A DNA stretch of 64,000 nucleotides. Origin: Pseudochrobactrum asaccharolyticum. GTDB lineage: Bacteria; Pseudomonadota; Alphaproteobacteria; Rhizobiales; Rhizobiaceae. Below, in pieces: positions 18,367 through 28,273 of the stretch (the stretch's first letter is position 1; each line of letters begins with the position of its first letter). The position numbers were made by a program, and so were the translations under genes. The DNA lies in assembly GCF_003314995.1 (NCBI RefSeq), contig NZ_QNRH01000004.1, forward strand, positions 248,001 to 312,000. Reading direction: 5' to 3'. The notes beneath the pieces were generated by a model. It worked only from the letters and a program-made list of their open reading frames with translations, had not been told where the DNA came from and did no database searches.

Positions 18367-19449
18367 ATGCTGATGTTATTAGCCTCTGTTGCGGATCATT
18401 TGTCGTTTTTCAACGTCTTCCGCTATATTACTTTCCGCACCGGTGGCGCGCTGATTACATCAGCAATGCTGGTCTTCCTGCTTGGACCAAGCATCATCAA
18501 CAGTTTGCGTGTACGTCAGGGGCGTGGTCAGCCGATCCGTGCCGATGGCCCGCAGACTCACTTCAAAAAAGCCGGTACCCCGACCATGGGCGGGTTGATG
18601 ATCCTGTTTGGTGTGCTGGCCTCGGTCATGCTCTGGGGTAATCTTAAGAGCGTTTATGTCTGGGTTGTGTTGCTGGTGACGATCAGCTTCGGTGCCATCG
18701 GTTTCTACGATGACTATCTGAAGGTTACAAAACAGTCGGATAAAGGTTTTTCAGGTAAAGCCCGTCTGGGTCTTGAATTCATTATCGCGGCGATTGCTGC
18801 CTATGTCATTATGCGTACCGGTCAGGAACCGTTTTCTTCTTCGCTGACATTCCCGTTCATTAAAGGCATGTTGCTGGATCTGAGCTGGTTCTTCATTCCG
18901 TTTGCCGCTTTTGTTATGGTCGGTTCCGGTAATGCGGTTAACTTTACCGATGGTCTCGATGGTCTGGCGATTGTGCCGGTGATGGTGGCTGCGGCTTCTT
19001 TCGGCTTTATCGCCTATCTGTCAGGTAATGCGATTTTTGCTGATTACCTGCAAATCCATTTCGTACCGGGCACCGGTGAACTGGCAGTTATTCTTGGTGC
19101 GGTGATTGGTGCCGGTCTTGGCTTCTTGTGGTTCAACGCACCGCCAGCTGCGATCTTTATGGGTGATACGGGTTCGCTCGCACTGGGCGGTATGCTGGGT
19201 GCGGTTGCGGTTGCAACCAAACACGAAATCGTATTGGCAATCATCGGCGGCCTGTTCGTTATGGAAGCATTGTCGGTGATTATTCAGGTTGGCTGGTTCA
19301 AGCTGACCGGTAAGCGCGTGTTCCTGATGGCGCCGATCCATCACCATTTTGAGAAAAAAGGCTGGACGGAAAGCCAGGTGGTTATCCGCTTCTGGATCAT
19401 TGCGATTATTCTGGCGATGATCGGCCTTTCAACGCTGAAACTACGTTAA
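18367..19449 (+). CDS. mraY: Phospho-N-acetylmuramoyl-pentapeptide-transferase (lipid I synthase)
   Basis: A polytopic membrane enzyme of 360 residues that transfers phospho-MurNAc-pentapeptide onto undecaprenyl phosphate. Conserved MraY motifs are present: [18 protein letters not shown] with the paired aspartates at 115-116, [26 protein letters not shown] and the [12 protein letters not shown] loop. The frame is open 13 codons upstream, but I start at ATG 18367 ([28 protein letters not shown]), where the Brucella homologue begins as I remember it. A GAAGGG sequence lies about ten bases before it. Confidence 0.96.
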   Translation: MLMLLASVADHLSFFNVFRYITFRTGGALITSAMLVFLLGPSIINSLRVRQGRGQPIRADGPQTHFKKAGTPTMGGLMILFGVLASVMLWGNLKSVYVWVVLLVTISFGAIGFYDDYLKVTKQSDKGFSGKARLGLEFIIAAIAAYVIMRTGQEPFSSSLTFPFIKGMLLDLSWFFIPFAAFVMVGSGNAVNFTDGLDGLAIVPVMVAAASFGFIAYLSGNAIFADYLQIHFVPGTGELAVILGAVIGAGLGFLWFNAPPAAIFMGDTGSLALGGMLGAVAVATKHEIVLAIIGGLFVMEALSVIIQVGWFKLTGKRVFLMAPIHHHFEKKGWTESQVVIRFWIIAIILAMIGLSTLKLR

Positions 19450-19464
19450 AACTGAAAACATATG

Positions 19465-19487
19465 AGCTGCCTGTTAAACAGGCAGCT
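19465..19487 (+). terminator. Stem-loop between mraY and murD
   Basis: AGCTGCCTGT (19465-19474) and ACAGGCAGCT (19478-19487) form a ten-pair stem with a three-base loop, followed by the T-rich TCATTGTTT. A second hairpin, GCCGGA/TCCGGC, lies near 19505-19523. This could be a partial terminator inside the cell-wall cluster. Confidence 0.55.
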
Positions 19488-19575
19488 TCATTGTTTATAA
19501 AGGTGCCGGAGCGATAATCCGGCGAATATGTTTTTACAATATTGACTGAACGCATTGTCGACTGGCGGCCTGATC

Positions 19576-20985
19576 ATGATCCCAACCCTGACCCTGAAAG
19601 ATAAAACTGTTGCGCTGTTTGGCCTTGGCGGCTCCGGCATTGCAACAGCTAAAGCCATGCTAGCCGGTGGCGCTAAGGTTGTGGCATGGGATGATAATCC
19701 GGACAGTGTTGCCCGTGCGACCAGTGAGGGCATTACCACGCAGGATTTGCGTGATACTGATTGGTCTTCTTTCAGTGCTTTTGTGCTTTCTCCCGGTGTG
19801 CCTCTGACCCATCCGCAGCCGCATTGGAGTGCCGAACTGGCGCATCAGCGCCAAGTGCCGGTTATCGGTGATGTCGAGCTGTTCTGCCGTGAGCGCAATG
19901 CGGCGCTGGCTGCAGGCGATGATGTACCGTTTGTCGCCATTACCGGTACCAATGGCAAATCGACAACGACTGCCCTGATTGCGCATATTATCAAAGCGGC
20001 TGGTCGCGATATGCAGCTTGGCGGCAATATTGGCACGGCTGTATTATCGCTTGAAGCACCGGCTGATGGCCGCAATTATGTGGTCGAATGTTCTTCCTAT
20101 CAGATTGATCTGGCGCCATCACTTAATCCTGCAGCAGGTATTCTGCTCAATCTGACGCCTGATCATCTGGATCGCCATGGCACAATGGAAAATTATGCCG
20201 CGATCAAGGAGCGGCTGGTTGCCGGCAGTGATACAGCTATCGTGGCGGTGGACGATGATTATTGCATTGCTATTGCAGACCGCCTTGAAAAGTCCGGCAA
20301 GAAGCTGATCCGTTTCTCGAAAGATCAGGTGCTTGCAGAGGGATTCTATGCGCAGGGTGCGGATATTTATCGTGCTGGTAATGGCAAGACAGAACTGCTG
20401 TTGTCGCTGGACGGGATCGGTTCGCTGCGCGGTGCGCATAATGCGCAAAATGCTTTGGCTGCACTTATTGCCTGTCTGACCGTTGGTCTGACGCTGGAAG
20501 ATATTCGCGCAGGCCTGCGTAGTTTCCCCGGCCTTGCCCATCGTATGGAGCAGGTGGGACATCAGGGCAAAACCCTGTTTATCAATGACTCCAAAGCGAC
20601 CAATGCGGAAGCAACAGCGCCAGCGCTGTCATCTTTCCCGAAGCTTTACTGGATTGCCGGCGGGCTGCCAAAAAGCGGCGGTATTGATAGTCTGCGTGAT
20701 TTTTTTCCGCGTATTACCAAAGCCTATCTGATCGGTGAGGCCGCAGCGCAATTTGCTGCAACGCTCGGGAATGATGTGCCGTTTGAAATCAGCCATACGC
20801 TGGATGCGGCCATTGAACATGCGGCACAGGATGCGGCATTGGATACTGCAGATGAGCCGGTGGTGTTGCTGTCTCCGGCTTGTGCCAGCTTTGACCAGTT
20901 TCCGAATTTTGAAAAGCGCGGCGCGGCATTTCGCGATAAGGTGATGACGCTGCAGGGATTTGCACCAATAGGGAGAGCCGACTGA
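19576..20985 (+). CDS. murD: UDP-N-acetylmuramoylalanine--D-glutamate ligase
   Basis: This ligase adds D-glutamate, the second residue of the stem peptide. The 469-residue protein starts with the N-terminal nucleotide-sugar fold [16 protein letters not shown]. It has the P-loop GTNGKST at 124-130, [23 protein letters not shown], and [15 protein letters not shown] in the C-terminal domain. I place the start at ATG 19576 ([14 protein letters not shown]), as in Brucella MurD; a TTG-initiated frame opens seven codons earlier. The stop overlaps the ftsW start by one base (TGATG). Confidence 0.96.
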   Translation: MIPTLTLKDKTVALFGLGGSGIATAKAMLAGGAKVVAWDDNPDSVARATSEGITTQDLRDTDWSSFSAFVLSPGVPLTHPQPHWSAELAHQRQVPVIGDVELFCRERNAALAAGDDVPFVAITGTNGKSTTTALIAHIIKAAGRDMQLGGNIGTAVLSLEAPADGRNYVVECSSYQIDLAPSLNPAAGILLNLTPDHLDRHGTMENYAAIKERLVAGSDTAIVAVDDDYCIAIADRLEKSGKKLIRFSKDQVLAEGFYAQGADIYRAGNGKTELLLSLDGIGSLRGAHNAQNALAALIACLTVGLTLEDIRAGLRSFPGLAHRMEQVGHQGKTLFINDSKATNAEATAPALSSFPKLYWIAGGLPKSGGIDSLRDFFPRITKAYLIGEAAAQFAATLGNDVPFEISHTLDAAIEHAAQDAALDTADEPVVLLSPACASFDQFPNFEKRGAAFRDKVMTLQGFAPIGRAD

Positions 20986-22136
20986 TGGTTAGCCGCGTAG
21001 ACAGAGGCCCTGTCGCCAATTGGTGGTGGACGATTGACCGTTACTTCCTTGCTGCCTGTCTGGCGCTGATGGGGCTTGGCATCTTGCTGTCCTATGCGGC
21101 AAGCCCTGCGGTGGCGGAGCGCATTGGTCTCGACAGCTTTCACTTTGTGGAACGTCAGATATTCTTCATGATCCCTGCGCTGATCGCGATGATCGGTACG
21201 TCCTTTTTAAGTCGCCGTCTTGTTCGTCGTTTCGCGCTGATCCTGCTGGGTGTTTCACTCTTGCTGATGGTGGCAGCACTGTTTTTCGGTATTGAGGTCA
21301 AGGGCGCGCGGCGCTGGGTATCGCTGGCCGGTATTTCCATTCAGCCGTCCGAATTTATGAAGCCTGCTTTTGTGGTCATTTGCGCGTGGCTGTTCTCGGA
21401 GCAGGAGCGCAACGGCGATATGCCGGGCAATCTGCTGGGTATGTTGTTGTTTGTGCTGGTTGCAGCCTTGCTGATGGCGCAGCCTGACTTCGGCCAGACA
21501 ACACTGACAGCGGTCAGCTGGGGGGCAATGTTCTTCCTTGCCGGTATGCCGTGGATCTGGATTATTCTGCTCGGCGGTCTTGCCGGTGTCGGCGGACTGA
21601 GCGCCTATTTGTTCTTCCCGCATGTGGCCGGTCGTATTGACCGCTTTATGACTGGCGAGGGCGATACGTTTCAGGTTGATAGCGGCCGCGAAGCGATTAT
21701 CAGCGGCGGCTGGTTCGGGCAGGGGCCGGGCGAAGGTACGATCAAGCGTATTATTCCCGATAGTCATACGGACTTTATTTTCTCTGTCGCGGCAGAAGAA
21801 TACGGCATTATCCTGTGCATTCTGATTATGCTGCTGTTTGCTTTCATCGTTATCCGCGGGCTGGTTGTGGCGATGAAGGAGCGTGATGCTTTCACCCGTC
21901 TGGCAATCTCCGGTATTGTGATTTTGTTCGGCTTCCAGTCGATCATTAATATGGCGGTAAACCTGCATCTGATGCCTGCCAAGGGTATGACTTTGCCGTT
22001 TATTTCCTACGGTGGCTCGTCTCTGGTGGCGATTGCCGTGACCATGGGCTTCCTGCTGGCGCTGACGCGACAAAATCCTGAGCGGAGAATGTCTGCCTCG
22101 CTGAAGGGCGTAGGCGAACGTATTCCTGCGCTTTAA
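20985..22136 (+). CDS. ftsW: Septal peptidoglycan glycosyltransferase FtsW (SEDS family)
   Basis: A 383-residue polytopic inner-membrane protein of the SEDS family with about ten membrane segments. It polymerises lipid II at the septum with FtsI. Family landmarks are the ARRWVSLAGISIQPSEFMKPAFV segment after the fourth helix, the large periplasmic loop with GQGPGEGTIKRIIPDSHTDFIFSVAAEEYG, and the final PFISYGGSSLVAIAVTMG. Position between murD and murG separates it from RodA. Translation is coupled to murD (TGATG). Confidence 0.96.
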   Translation: MVSRVDRGPVANWWWTIDRYFLAACLALMGLGILLSYAASPAVAERIGLDSFHFVERQIFFMIPALIAMIGTSFLSRRLVRRFALILLGVSLLLMVAALFFGIEVKGARRWVSLAGISIQPSEFMKPAFVVICAWLFSEQERNGDMPGNLLGMLLFVLVAALLMAQPDFGQTTLTAVSWGAMFFLAGMPWIWIILLGGLAGVGGLSAYLFFPHVAGRIDRFMTGEGDTFQVDSGREAIISGGWFGQGPGEGTIKRIIPDSHTDFIFSVAAEEYGIILCILIMLLFAFIVIRGLVVAMKERDAFTRLAISGIVILFGFQSIINMAVNLHLMPAKGMTLPFISYGGSSLVAIAVTMGFLLALTRQNPERRMSASLKGVGERIPAL

Positions 22137-22155
22137 AAATTTAATGCTGAATTGA

Positions 22156-22184
22156 GCAGTTCCGACCCATGATTTCGGAACTGC
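22156..22184 (+). other. Stem-loop between ftsW and murG
   Basis: GCAGTTCCGA (22156-22165) pairs perfectly with TCGGAACTGC (22175-22184) across a nine-base loop and is followed by GTGTTT. It is terminator-like but lacks a long T-run. Confidence 0.55.
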
Positions 22185-22207
22185 GTGTTTAAAAAAATAC
22201 AGAACGG

Positions 22208-23341
22208 ATGATGATGACAAAAGGTGTTATCGTTTTGGCAGCAGGCGGTACCGGCGGACATTTGTTTCCTGCCGAAGCGCTGGCGCATGAACTGACAAAA
22301 GGCGGCTATGATGTGCATCTGGTAACCGACAAACGTGCGCAGCGCTTTGTGTCCGGTTTTGATGATCATCATGTGCATGTGGTGCGTTCTGCAACCATTG
22401 CCGGTAAAAATCCGGTTGCTCTGGCGAAAACTTTTTACAGTCTGTGGCAGGGCAATCTTGATTGTCGCAAACTGTTCCGCCGTTTGAAGCCAAAGCTGGT
22501 CGTCGGTTTTGGCGGCTATCCGACCTTGCCGCCGCTCTATGCAGCCTCGCGTATGGGTATTCCGACGATTATCCATGAACAGAATGCGGTGATGGGGCGT
22601 GCCAATAAGGGGTTGTCTGCCCGCGTGACAGCAATTGCCGGTGGCTTCTTGTCTGCGGATAGCGGTGTGCATGCAGCCAAAACCGTGCAGACCGGTAATC
22701 CGGTGCGCCCGACTGTGCTGACGCAGACCAATGTTGCCTATAAGCCTTCTGCAGAGCCGGATGTGTTCCGCTTTTTGGTGTTTGGCGGCAGTCAGGGCGC
22801 GCAGTATTTTTCGACCGTTGTTCCTGCCGCCGTTGCGCTGCTTGAGATTGATGAACGCGAAAGACTGTTTATCACCCAGCAGGCACGCCCGGAAGATGAA
22901 GTGATCTGTCGTAAAGCTTATGAAAAGCTCGGTGTTAAAGCGCAGGTTGCACCTTTCTTCGGCAATCTGCCGGAGATGATGGCACAGGCGCATTTTGTAT
23001 TGTCGCGTTCCGGTGCTTCCACTGTTTCTGAGATTGCTGCGATTGGTCGCCCGAGTTTGCTGGTGCCGTTTCCGTTTGCGCTTGATCATGATCAGGCTGC
23101 GAATGCCGAAGCGCTGGCAAAGGCTGGCGGCGGTGAAGTGATCCGTCAGTCCGAGCTGAAGCCGGAAAAACTGGCGCAAATTCTGATTGCTGCGCTGAAT
23201 GAGCCGCAAAGACTGGCAGATATGGCCGCACGGGCAAAAAGTTCCGGTCGTCCTGATGCAACACGGTTGCTTGCTGATCTTGTCGAGGCTATTGCAGCGG
23301 GATTGTCTGTTTCTGATTATAAGCAAGGAAAACGCGTATGA
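22208..23341 (+). CDS. murG: UDP-GlcNAc--lipid I N-acetylglucosaminyltransferase (lipid II synthase)
   Basis: MurG adds GlcNAc to lipid I on the inner face of the membrane. The 377-residue GT28 protein carries the glycine-rich G-loop [59 protein letters not shown] and the donor-binding [16 protein letters not shown]...DHDQAANA motif. Three consecutive ATG codons open the frame, so the exact start could be 22208, 22211 or 22214. The end overlaps murC by four bases. Confidence 0.96.
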   Translation: MMMTKGVIVLAAGGTGGHLFPAEALAHELTKGGYDVHLVTDKRAQRFVSGFDDHHVHVVRSATIAGKNPVALAKTFYSLWQGNLDCRKLFRRLKPKLVVGFGGYPTLPPLYAASRMGIPTIIHEQNAVMGRANKGLSARVTAIAGGFLSADSGVHAAKTVQTGNPVRPTVLTQTNVAYKPSAEPDVFRFLVFGGSQGAQYFSTVVPAAVALLEIDERERLFITQQARPEDEVICRKAYEKLGVKAQVAPFFGNLPEMMAQAHFVLSRSGASTVSEIAAIGRPSLLVPFPFALDHDQAANAEALAKAGGGEVIRQSELKPEKLAQILIAALNEPQRLADMAARAKSSGRPDATRLLADLVEAIAAGLSVSDYKQGKRV

Positions 23342-24744
23342 AAATGCCTCTGAATATTGGTCTGGTTCATTTTATCGGAATCGGCGGCATTGGCATGAGC
23401 GGCATTGCAGAAGTGCTGCATAATCTGGGCTATAAGGTTCAGGGCTCCGATCAGGCTGATGGTGCGAATGTGCAGCGTCTGCGTGATAAGGGCATTGAGG
23501 TTTTTGTCGGCCATAAAGCTGAGAATATCGGCAAGGCTGATGTGGTTGTGGTTTCCACCGCTATCCGCCCGAATAATCCGGAGCTGGTTGAGGCGCGTGA
23601 AAATCTGCTGCCGATTGTACGCCGTGCAGAAATGCTTGCCGAGCTGATGCGCTTCCGTCAGGCAATTGCCATTGGTGGTACGCATGGCAAGACCACCACA
23701 ACCTCGATGGTGGCGACACTGCTTGAAGCCGGTCGTCTTGACCCGACCGTTATCAATGGCGGTATCATCAATGCCTATGGCACCAATGCCCGTATGGGTG
23801 AGGGTGAGTGGATGGTGGTTGAAGCTGATGAAAGCGACGGCACCTTCCTGAAACTGCCAGCCGATATTGCCGTGATCACCAATATCGATCCCGAGCATCT
23901 CGACCATTACGGTTCGTTCGATAATGTTCGTGCTGCCTTCCGTCAGTTTGTTGAGAATGTACCTTTCTACGGTTTCGGCGTGATGTGTCTTGATCATCCG
24001 GAAGTGCAGGCATTGGTAAGTCGCATCGAAGACCGCCGTGTGATCACCTATGGAGAAAACCCGCAGGCGGATGTGCGTTTCTCCAACCATCACATGGATG
24101 GTGCGGTTTCAGTATTTGATGTGGTTATCCGTGACCGTAAAGGTGAAACTGTTGAGATCAAAGATCTGCGTCTGCCGATGCCGGGTCGTCACAATGTGTC
24201 TAATGCGACTGCGGCGATTGCTGTTGCCCACGAACTTGGTCTGACTGCTGATGATATCCGCAAGGGTCTGTCCGGTTTTGGTGGTGTGAAGCGCCGCTTT
24301 ACCCATACCGGCTCATGGAACGGCGTGGAAGTATTTGACGACTATGGTCATCATCCGGTTGAGATCAAAGCTGTGCTGAAAGCTGCCCGTGAAGCCGCGC
24401 AAAAGCGCGTGATTGCAATTGCACAGCCGCACCGCTTTACGCGTCTGGCGAGCCTGTTTGATGAGTTCTCAACCTGCTTTAATGATGCCGATACTGTTCT
24501 GATCGCGCCGGTCTATACTGCCGGTGAAGATCCGATTGAAGGCGTGACATCAGAAACGTTGGTGAGCAAGATCAAGACCGCTGGTCATCGCGATGCCCGT
24601 TATCTGGAAAATCCTGAGCATTTGCCTGAAATCATCAAAGGGCTGGCACAGGAAGGTGACTTCGTGGTGTTCCTCGGTGCAGGTAATATCACGCAATGGG
24701 CCTATGCATTGCCTAAACAGCTGGGTGGTACAAGCGCTGCCTGA
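23338..24744 (+). CDS. murC: UDP-N-acetylmuramate--L-alanine ligase
   Basis: The first Mur ligase of the pathway, adding L-alanine to UDP-MurNAc; 468 residues. It has the N-terminal Rossmann-like [17 protein letters not shown], the ATP-binding GTHGKTT at 114-120, [26 protein letters not shown] and [14 protein letters not shown]. The gene starts inside the murG stop codon. Confidence 0.97.
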   Translation: MKMPLNIGLVHFIGIGGIGMSGIAEVLHNLGYKVQGSDQADGANVQRLRDKGIEVFVGHKAENIGKADVVVVSTAIRPNNPELVEARENLLPIVRRAEMLAELMRFRQAIAIGGTHGKTTTTSMVATLLEAGRLDPTVINGGIINAYGTNARMGEGEWMVVEADESDGTFLKLPADIAVITNIDPEHLDHYGSFDNVRAAFRQFVENVPFYGFGVMCLDHPEVQALVSRIEDRRVITYGENPQADVRFSNHHMDGAVSVFDVVIRDRKGETVEIKDLRLPMPGRHNVSNATAAIAVAHELGLTADDIRKGLSGFGGVKRRFTHTGSWNGVEVFDDYGHHPVEIKAVLKAAREAAQKRVIAIAQPHRFTRLASLFDEFSTCFNDADTVLIAPVYTAGEDPIEGVTSETLVSKIKTAGHRDARYLENPEHLPEIIKGLAQEGDFVVFLGAGNITQWAYALPKQLGGTSAA

Positions 24745-24779
24745 GACAACATGTGCGGTTAGCGCTGTTTCATTTACTT

Positions 24780-24822
24780 GGCAGGATTTGAGGAATAATG
24801 CCTTGATCCTGCCGTGTTTTTC
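24780..24822 (+). terminator. Terminator-like hairpin after murC
   Basis: GGCAGGAT (24780-24787) pairs with ATCCTGCC (24806-24813). The loop is 18 bases and a GTGTTTTTCC run follows. It lies in the 157-base gap before murB. Confidence 0.55.
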
Positions 24823-24901
24823 CTGACCTTATCCGAATTGTTATGACGCTTATAATCCGGAAAATTTGAAGTCCGGATTGCTTTAAGAGAGATGAGTAGA
24901 A

Positions 24902-25867
24902 ATGGCTGTAAAGCTCGATGGTGAAGCGCTGCTCAAGCAGCTTGAAAAACCTCTGTCCGGTATTCGCGGACGTCTGACGCCAAATTCAGGTATGGATAAG
25001 ATCACATGGTTCCGCGCAGGCGGCCCTGCTGAAGTTCTGTTCCAGCCTGCCGATGAAGATGATCTGGCGGAATTCCTGAAAAATGTACCGGAGGAAATTC
25101 CGGTGATGACTGTTGGTATCGGTTCCAACCTTCTGGTGCGTGAAGGCGGTATTCCGGGCTTTGTGATACGTTTGTCTGCCAAAGGCTTTGGTGAGGTTGA
25201 GCGTGTATCTGATACGCGTCTGCGCGCCGGTACGGCGACACCGGACAAGCGTGTGGCAGCAGCAGCACTTGAAGCTGAAATTGCCGGTTTCCATTTCTAT
25301 CACGGTATTCCGGGCGGCATCGGTGGTGCCTTGCGCATGAATGCCGGTGCCAATGGTGTTGAAACCTGTGAACGTGTTGTGGAAGTGCGTGCGCTCGACC
25401 GTAAAGGTCATCTGCATATTCTGAGCAATGCGGATATGGGCTATGCCTATCGTCATTGCTCTGCACCGAAAGATTTTATCTTCACCTCAGCATTGTTTGA
25501 GGGGCCGCGTGGCGAAGCTGCAGCTATTCGCACTGCAATGGATGAAGTGCAGAACCATCGCGAGACTGTACAGCCGATCCGTGAGAAAACCGGTGGTTCT
25601 ACTTTCAAAAATCCCGAGGGAACGTCCTCATGGAAAGAAATCGATAAAGCCGGTTGCCGTGGTCTGACCATTGGCGGCGCGCATATGTCGACCATGCACT
25701 GCAATTTCATGATCAATGGCGACAATGCCACCGGTTATGATCTGGAGCTGCTGGGCGAGACTGTACGCAATAAAGTACGCGCTAATTCGGGTATTAAACT
25801 GCACTGGGAAATTCGTCGTCTCGGCCAGTTCCTTGAAGGGCGTGAAGTTACCGAATTTTTGGATTAA
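24902..25867 (+). CDS. murB: UDP-N-acetylenolpyruvoylglucosamine reductase
   Basis: MurB uses FAD and NADPH to make UDP-MurNAc. The 321-residue protein is of the type II (non-E. coli) class. It shows [15 protein letters not shown], the FAD-binding [39 protein letters not shown], and the substrate motif [10 protein letters not shown], whose serine is the usual proton donor. A glutamate-bearing C-terminal segment ([21 protein letters not shown]) completes the active site. It has its own gap on both sides, each with a terminator-like hairpin. Confidence 0.96.
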   Translation: MAVKLDGEALLKQLEKPLSGIRGRLTPNSGMDKITWFRAGGPAEVLFQPADEDDLAEFLKNVPEEIPVMTVGIGSNLLVREGGIPGFVIRLSAKGFGEVERVSDTRLRAGTATPDKRVAAAALEAEIAGFHFYHGIPGGIGGALRMNAGANGVETCERVVEVRALDRKGHLHILSNADMGYAYRHCSAPKDFIFTSALFEGPRGEAAAIRTAMDEVQNHRETVQPIREKTGGSTFKNPEGTSSWKEIDKAGCRGLTIGGAHMSTMHCNFMINGDNATGYDLELLGETVRNKVRANSGIKLHWEIRRLGQFLEGREVTEFLD

Positions 25868-25928
25868 TCATCCTGTTTATTTCAGCAGTTGCCTCCTAAA
25901 CGGAAAGCTGCAGGCTATCTTTAACGTC

Positions 25929-25974
25929 ACCGCTGTTTTCTTCATTTGAAGAGGGCAGCGGTGATTTGTTTTTG
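25929..25974 (+). terminator. Terminator after murB
   Basis: CACCGCTG and CAGCGGTG form the outer stem, with inner CTTC/GAAG, spanning 25929-25964, followed by ATTTGTTTTTG. It is a plausible intrinsic terminator that would separate murB from ddl-ftsQAZ. Confidence 0.65.
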
Positions 25975-26414
25975 TGGGGTTGAAATCATGGTTTTTGAGG
26001 TGATTTGCCCCTGTCAAGAGTCTCACCTTTGCATTTTGCTAAAATAAATTTCCGAACTAACTAATTAATGAAAAACCTTAATAAATCAGTGGTTTCCGAT
26101 AAAAATGATTCGGGTGCTTTCAACGTAATATTTTGTAAGGGCTTGCCATAGAATCAACTCTCTGATTCTTATAGTGAACAAGCGTTAGTGATTTGGGTCG
26201 GCAAGTTAATTTTGCCTTGGGGTTCTGCGGAAATCTTCCGCCGGAGCGCTGTATGATTGTCTCTGAGTTCGGGGAGGTTCGGACTTTCAGTCATGCAGAA
26301 CTCGAGGGGTATTTTTAATGAGTTTGGCGTATCTGCATGATGCGCACGAACCGGCTTCGGCGGGTTTGAAGTGTTTTTTGTTTTATGTGTATCAGCTTTG
26401 CTGGCAGAGGGGAC
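25975..26414 (+). other. Leader region of ddl with a possible 34-codon leader ORF
   Basis: About 440 bases with no established gene. An AT-rich zone (26035-26135) could hold promoter elements. AGAATCA/TGATTCT (26150-26169) is a perfect 7-6-7 inverted repeat. A short frame at 26318-26422 begins MSLAYLHDAHEP, has GAGGGG about eight bases before its ATG, and ends eight bases inside the ddl frame, which would permit translational coupling. I do not recognise the peptide. Confidence 0.35.
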
Positions 26415-27350
26415 ATGGTTAAAATGACAGGTAAACATGTTGCTGTCTTGATGGGCGGGTTTTCATCGGAGCGTCCGGTGAGTCTTTCTTCCGGTGCGGC
26501 TTGTGCCAAGGCGCTTGAAGAGCAGGGCTATCGCGTAACGCGCATTGATGTTGATCGCAATGTTGCTGCTGTTTTGACTGAGCTGAAGCCTGATGTGGCG
26601 TTTAACGCTTTGCATGGTCCTTTTGGCGAAGATGGTGCCATTCAGGGCATTCTTGAATATTTGCAAATTCCTTACACACATTCCGGCGTGCTGGCCTCGG
26701 CGCTGGCAATGGATAAGGCGCGCGCCAAGCTGGTGGCAAGCGCTGCCGGTGTGGCTGTTGCTCCATCGCGTGTGATGAACCGCTTCGATATCGGGAATGA
26801 GCATCCGATGCAGCCGCCTTATGTGGTGAAGCCGGTTCGTGAAGGCTCGAGCTTCGGTGTAGTGATCGTGCGCGAAGGCCAGAGTGCCCCGCCGCAGATT
26901 CTTGGCTCCGATGAATGGAAATACGGCGATGAAGTTATGGTCGAGCGCTATGTTGCAGGGCGCGAACTGACCTGTGCCGTGATGGGTGATCGTGCACTTG
27001 GTGTCTGCGAAATCATTCCGCTGGCACATTCTTTCTACGATTATGACTCAAAATATGCAGATGGTGGCTCGCGACATGAATGTCCTGCGAAAATTTCACC
27101 AAATATTTACCAAAAAATACAAATAATGGCACTTCAGGCACATCAGGCGGTCGGATGTCGCGGCGTGAGTCGTTCCGATTTCCGGTTTGATGAGAATGGC
27201 TCCGGTGATGGTGAGCTGATCTGGCTTGAAGTGAATACACAGCCGGGCATGACGCCGACCTCTCTGGTGCCGGATATTGCCAAGGCTGAAGGGTATTCAT
27301 TCGGTGAGTTGTTGAGCTGGATGGTGGAGGATGCCTCGTGCATGCGTTAA
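26415..27350 (+). CDS. ddl: D-alanine--D-alanine ligase
   Basis: This ATP-grasp enzyme joins two D-alanines for MurF; 311 residues. Visible motifs are [20 protein letters not shown] (N-terminal domain), [21 protein letters not shown], the serine-bearing [18 protein letters not shown]-binding [13 protein letters not shown], and the C-terminal [22 protein letters not shown]. The start is set at ATG 26415, preceded by GAGGGG; ATG 26424 is also possible. Its 3' end overlaps ftsQ by 13 bases. Confidence 0.95.
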   Translation: MVKMTGKHVAVLMGGFSSERPVSLSSGAACAKALEEQGYRVTRIDVDRNVAAVLTELKPDVAFNALHGPFGEDGAIQGILEYLQIPYTHSGVLASALAMDKARAKLVASAAGVAVAPSRVMNRFDIGNEHPMQPPYVVKPVREGSSFGVVIVREGQSAPPQILGSDEWKYGDEVMVERYVAGRELTCAVMGDRALGVCEIIPLAHSFYDYDSKYADGGSRHECPAKISPNIYQKIQIMALQAHQAVGCRGVSRSDFRFDENGSGDGELIWLEVNTQPGMTPTSLVPDIAKAEGYSFGELLSWMVEDASCMR

Positions 27351-28273
27351 AAACGAGATCTGACAGAAGTGATCATGATGCGATGATGTCCCGTACATCT
27401 CTGTCGCATAGTGGTGCTTTTGTTCTGCCACGTTTTCTTCGTAAGCCTTTTCGTATTGCCTCGCGCCTGTTTGGCGGCGGGGTCAATATACCTCGCTATG
27501 CCGGTACTCTGGGGCTGGTCAGCTTTCTGGGTGCCACCGGCATCTATGGTATGATTGTCGGCGATCATACCCATACTGTTGTTAAGGCAACTGCCTCAAC
27601 TTTCGGTTTTGCAATCGAGAGAGTGAGCGTTGCCGGTAATAACGAAACATCTGAAATTGATATTCTGGAAAAGCTTGGTCTGGACGGGGAAACATCCCTG
27701 ATCGGTTTCAATGCTGATGAGGCGCGTCTGGCTATTGAGACGCTGCCTTGGGTTGCCGGTGTTGAAATCCGCAAAGTCTATCCGGGTTCGGTCGTGGTTT
27801 CTCTGGAAGAGCGCAAGGCATTTGCACTCTGGCAAAGCGGTCGTGAATTGCTGGTTGTTGATGAAGCGGGTAAACCGATCGTACCGCTGAATGGATCCCG
27901 CTACGCTTCACTGCCGCTTGTTGTCGGTGAGGGCGCATCTAGTCGGGGTAAAGCCTTCATTGAAACTGTAGCAGCTTATCCTGATCTGGCCGCTAAAGTG
28001 CGTGCCTATGCGCGTGTCTCTGATCGCCGCTGGGATTTATTGTTTGATAATGGTGTACGGGTTTTATTGCCGGAACAGGACGTGAAACGCGCTCTGGCTG
28101 AGGTTGAAACCCTGCAACGGACTAAAAATATTCTGGGTCGGGATATTCTCAGCCTCGACATGCGGTTGGATGACCGTGTGACAGTGCAGCTTACGCCAAG
28201 CGGTATGGAACAGCGTGAGAAAATGTTGAAAGACCGCGAAAAGGCTGCCAAGGCAGCGGGTAGGCGCGCATGA
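27338..28273 (+). CDS. ftsQ: Cell division protein FtsQ
   Basis: A 311-residue bitopic divisome protein with a cytoplasmic N-terminal tail of about 60 residues, one membrane helix (about 67-83) and a POTRA domain (about 87-157, [22 protein letters not shown]...[30 protein letters not shown]). A beta domain and a charged C-terminal tail ([22 protein letters not shown]) follow. It scaffolds FtsB and FtsL. The start is a GTG with a good GGAGG seven bases upstream. The end overlaps ftsA by four bases. Confidence 0.92.
   Translation: MHALKTRSDRSDHDAMMSRTSLSHSGAFVLPRFLRKPFRIASRLFGGGVNIPRYAGTLGLVSFLGATGIYGMIVGDHTHTVVKATASTFGFAIERVSVAGNNETSEIDILEKLGLDGETSLIGFNADEARLAIETLPWVAGVEIRKVYPGSVVVSLEERKAFALWQSGRELLVVDEAGKPIVPLNGSRYASLPLVVGEGASSRGKAFIETVAAYPDLAAKVRAYARVSDRRWDLLFDNGVRVLLPEQDVKRALAEVETLQRTKNILGRDILSLDMRLDDRVTVQLTPSGMEQREKMLKDREKAAKAAGRRA

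Noticed and set aside
22133-23326. 397-codon open frame antisense to murG
   Set aside because: Low-complexity H/R/T-rich translation caused by codon bias of murG on the other strand; no ribosome-binding site or family.
26040-26110. CtrA-type site (TTAA-N7-TTAA) upstream of ddl-ftsQA
   Set aside because: The nearest pair of TTAA words has a nine-base spacer, not seven.
26169-26438. 89-codon minus-strand frame upstream of ddl
   Set aside because: No ribosome-binding site, no recognisable family, and it overlaps the ddl start and the AT-rich leader.
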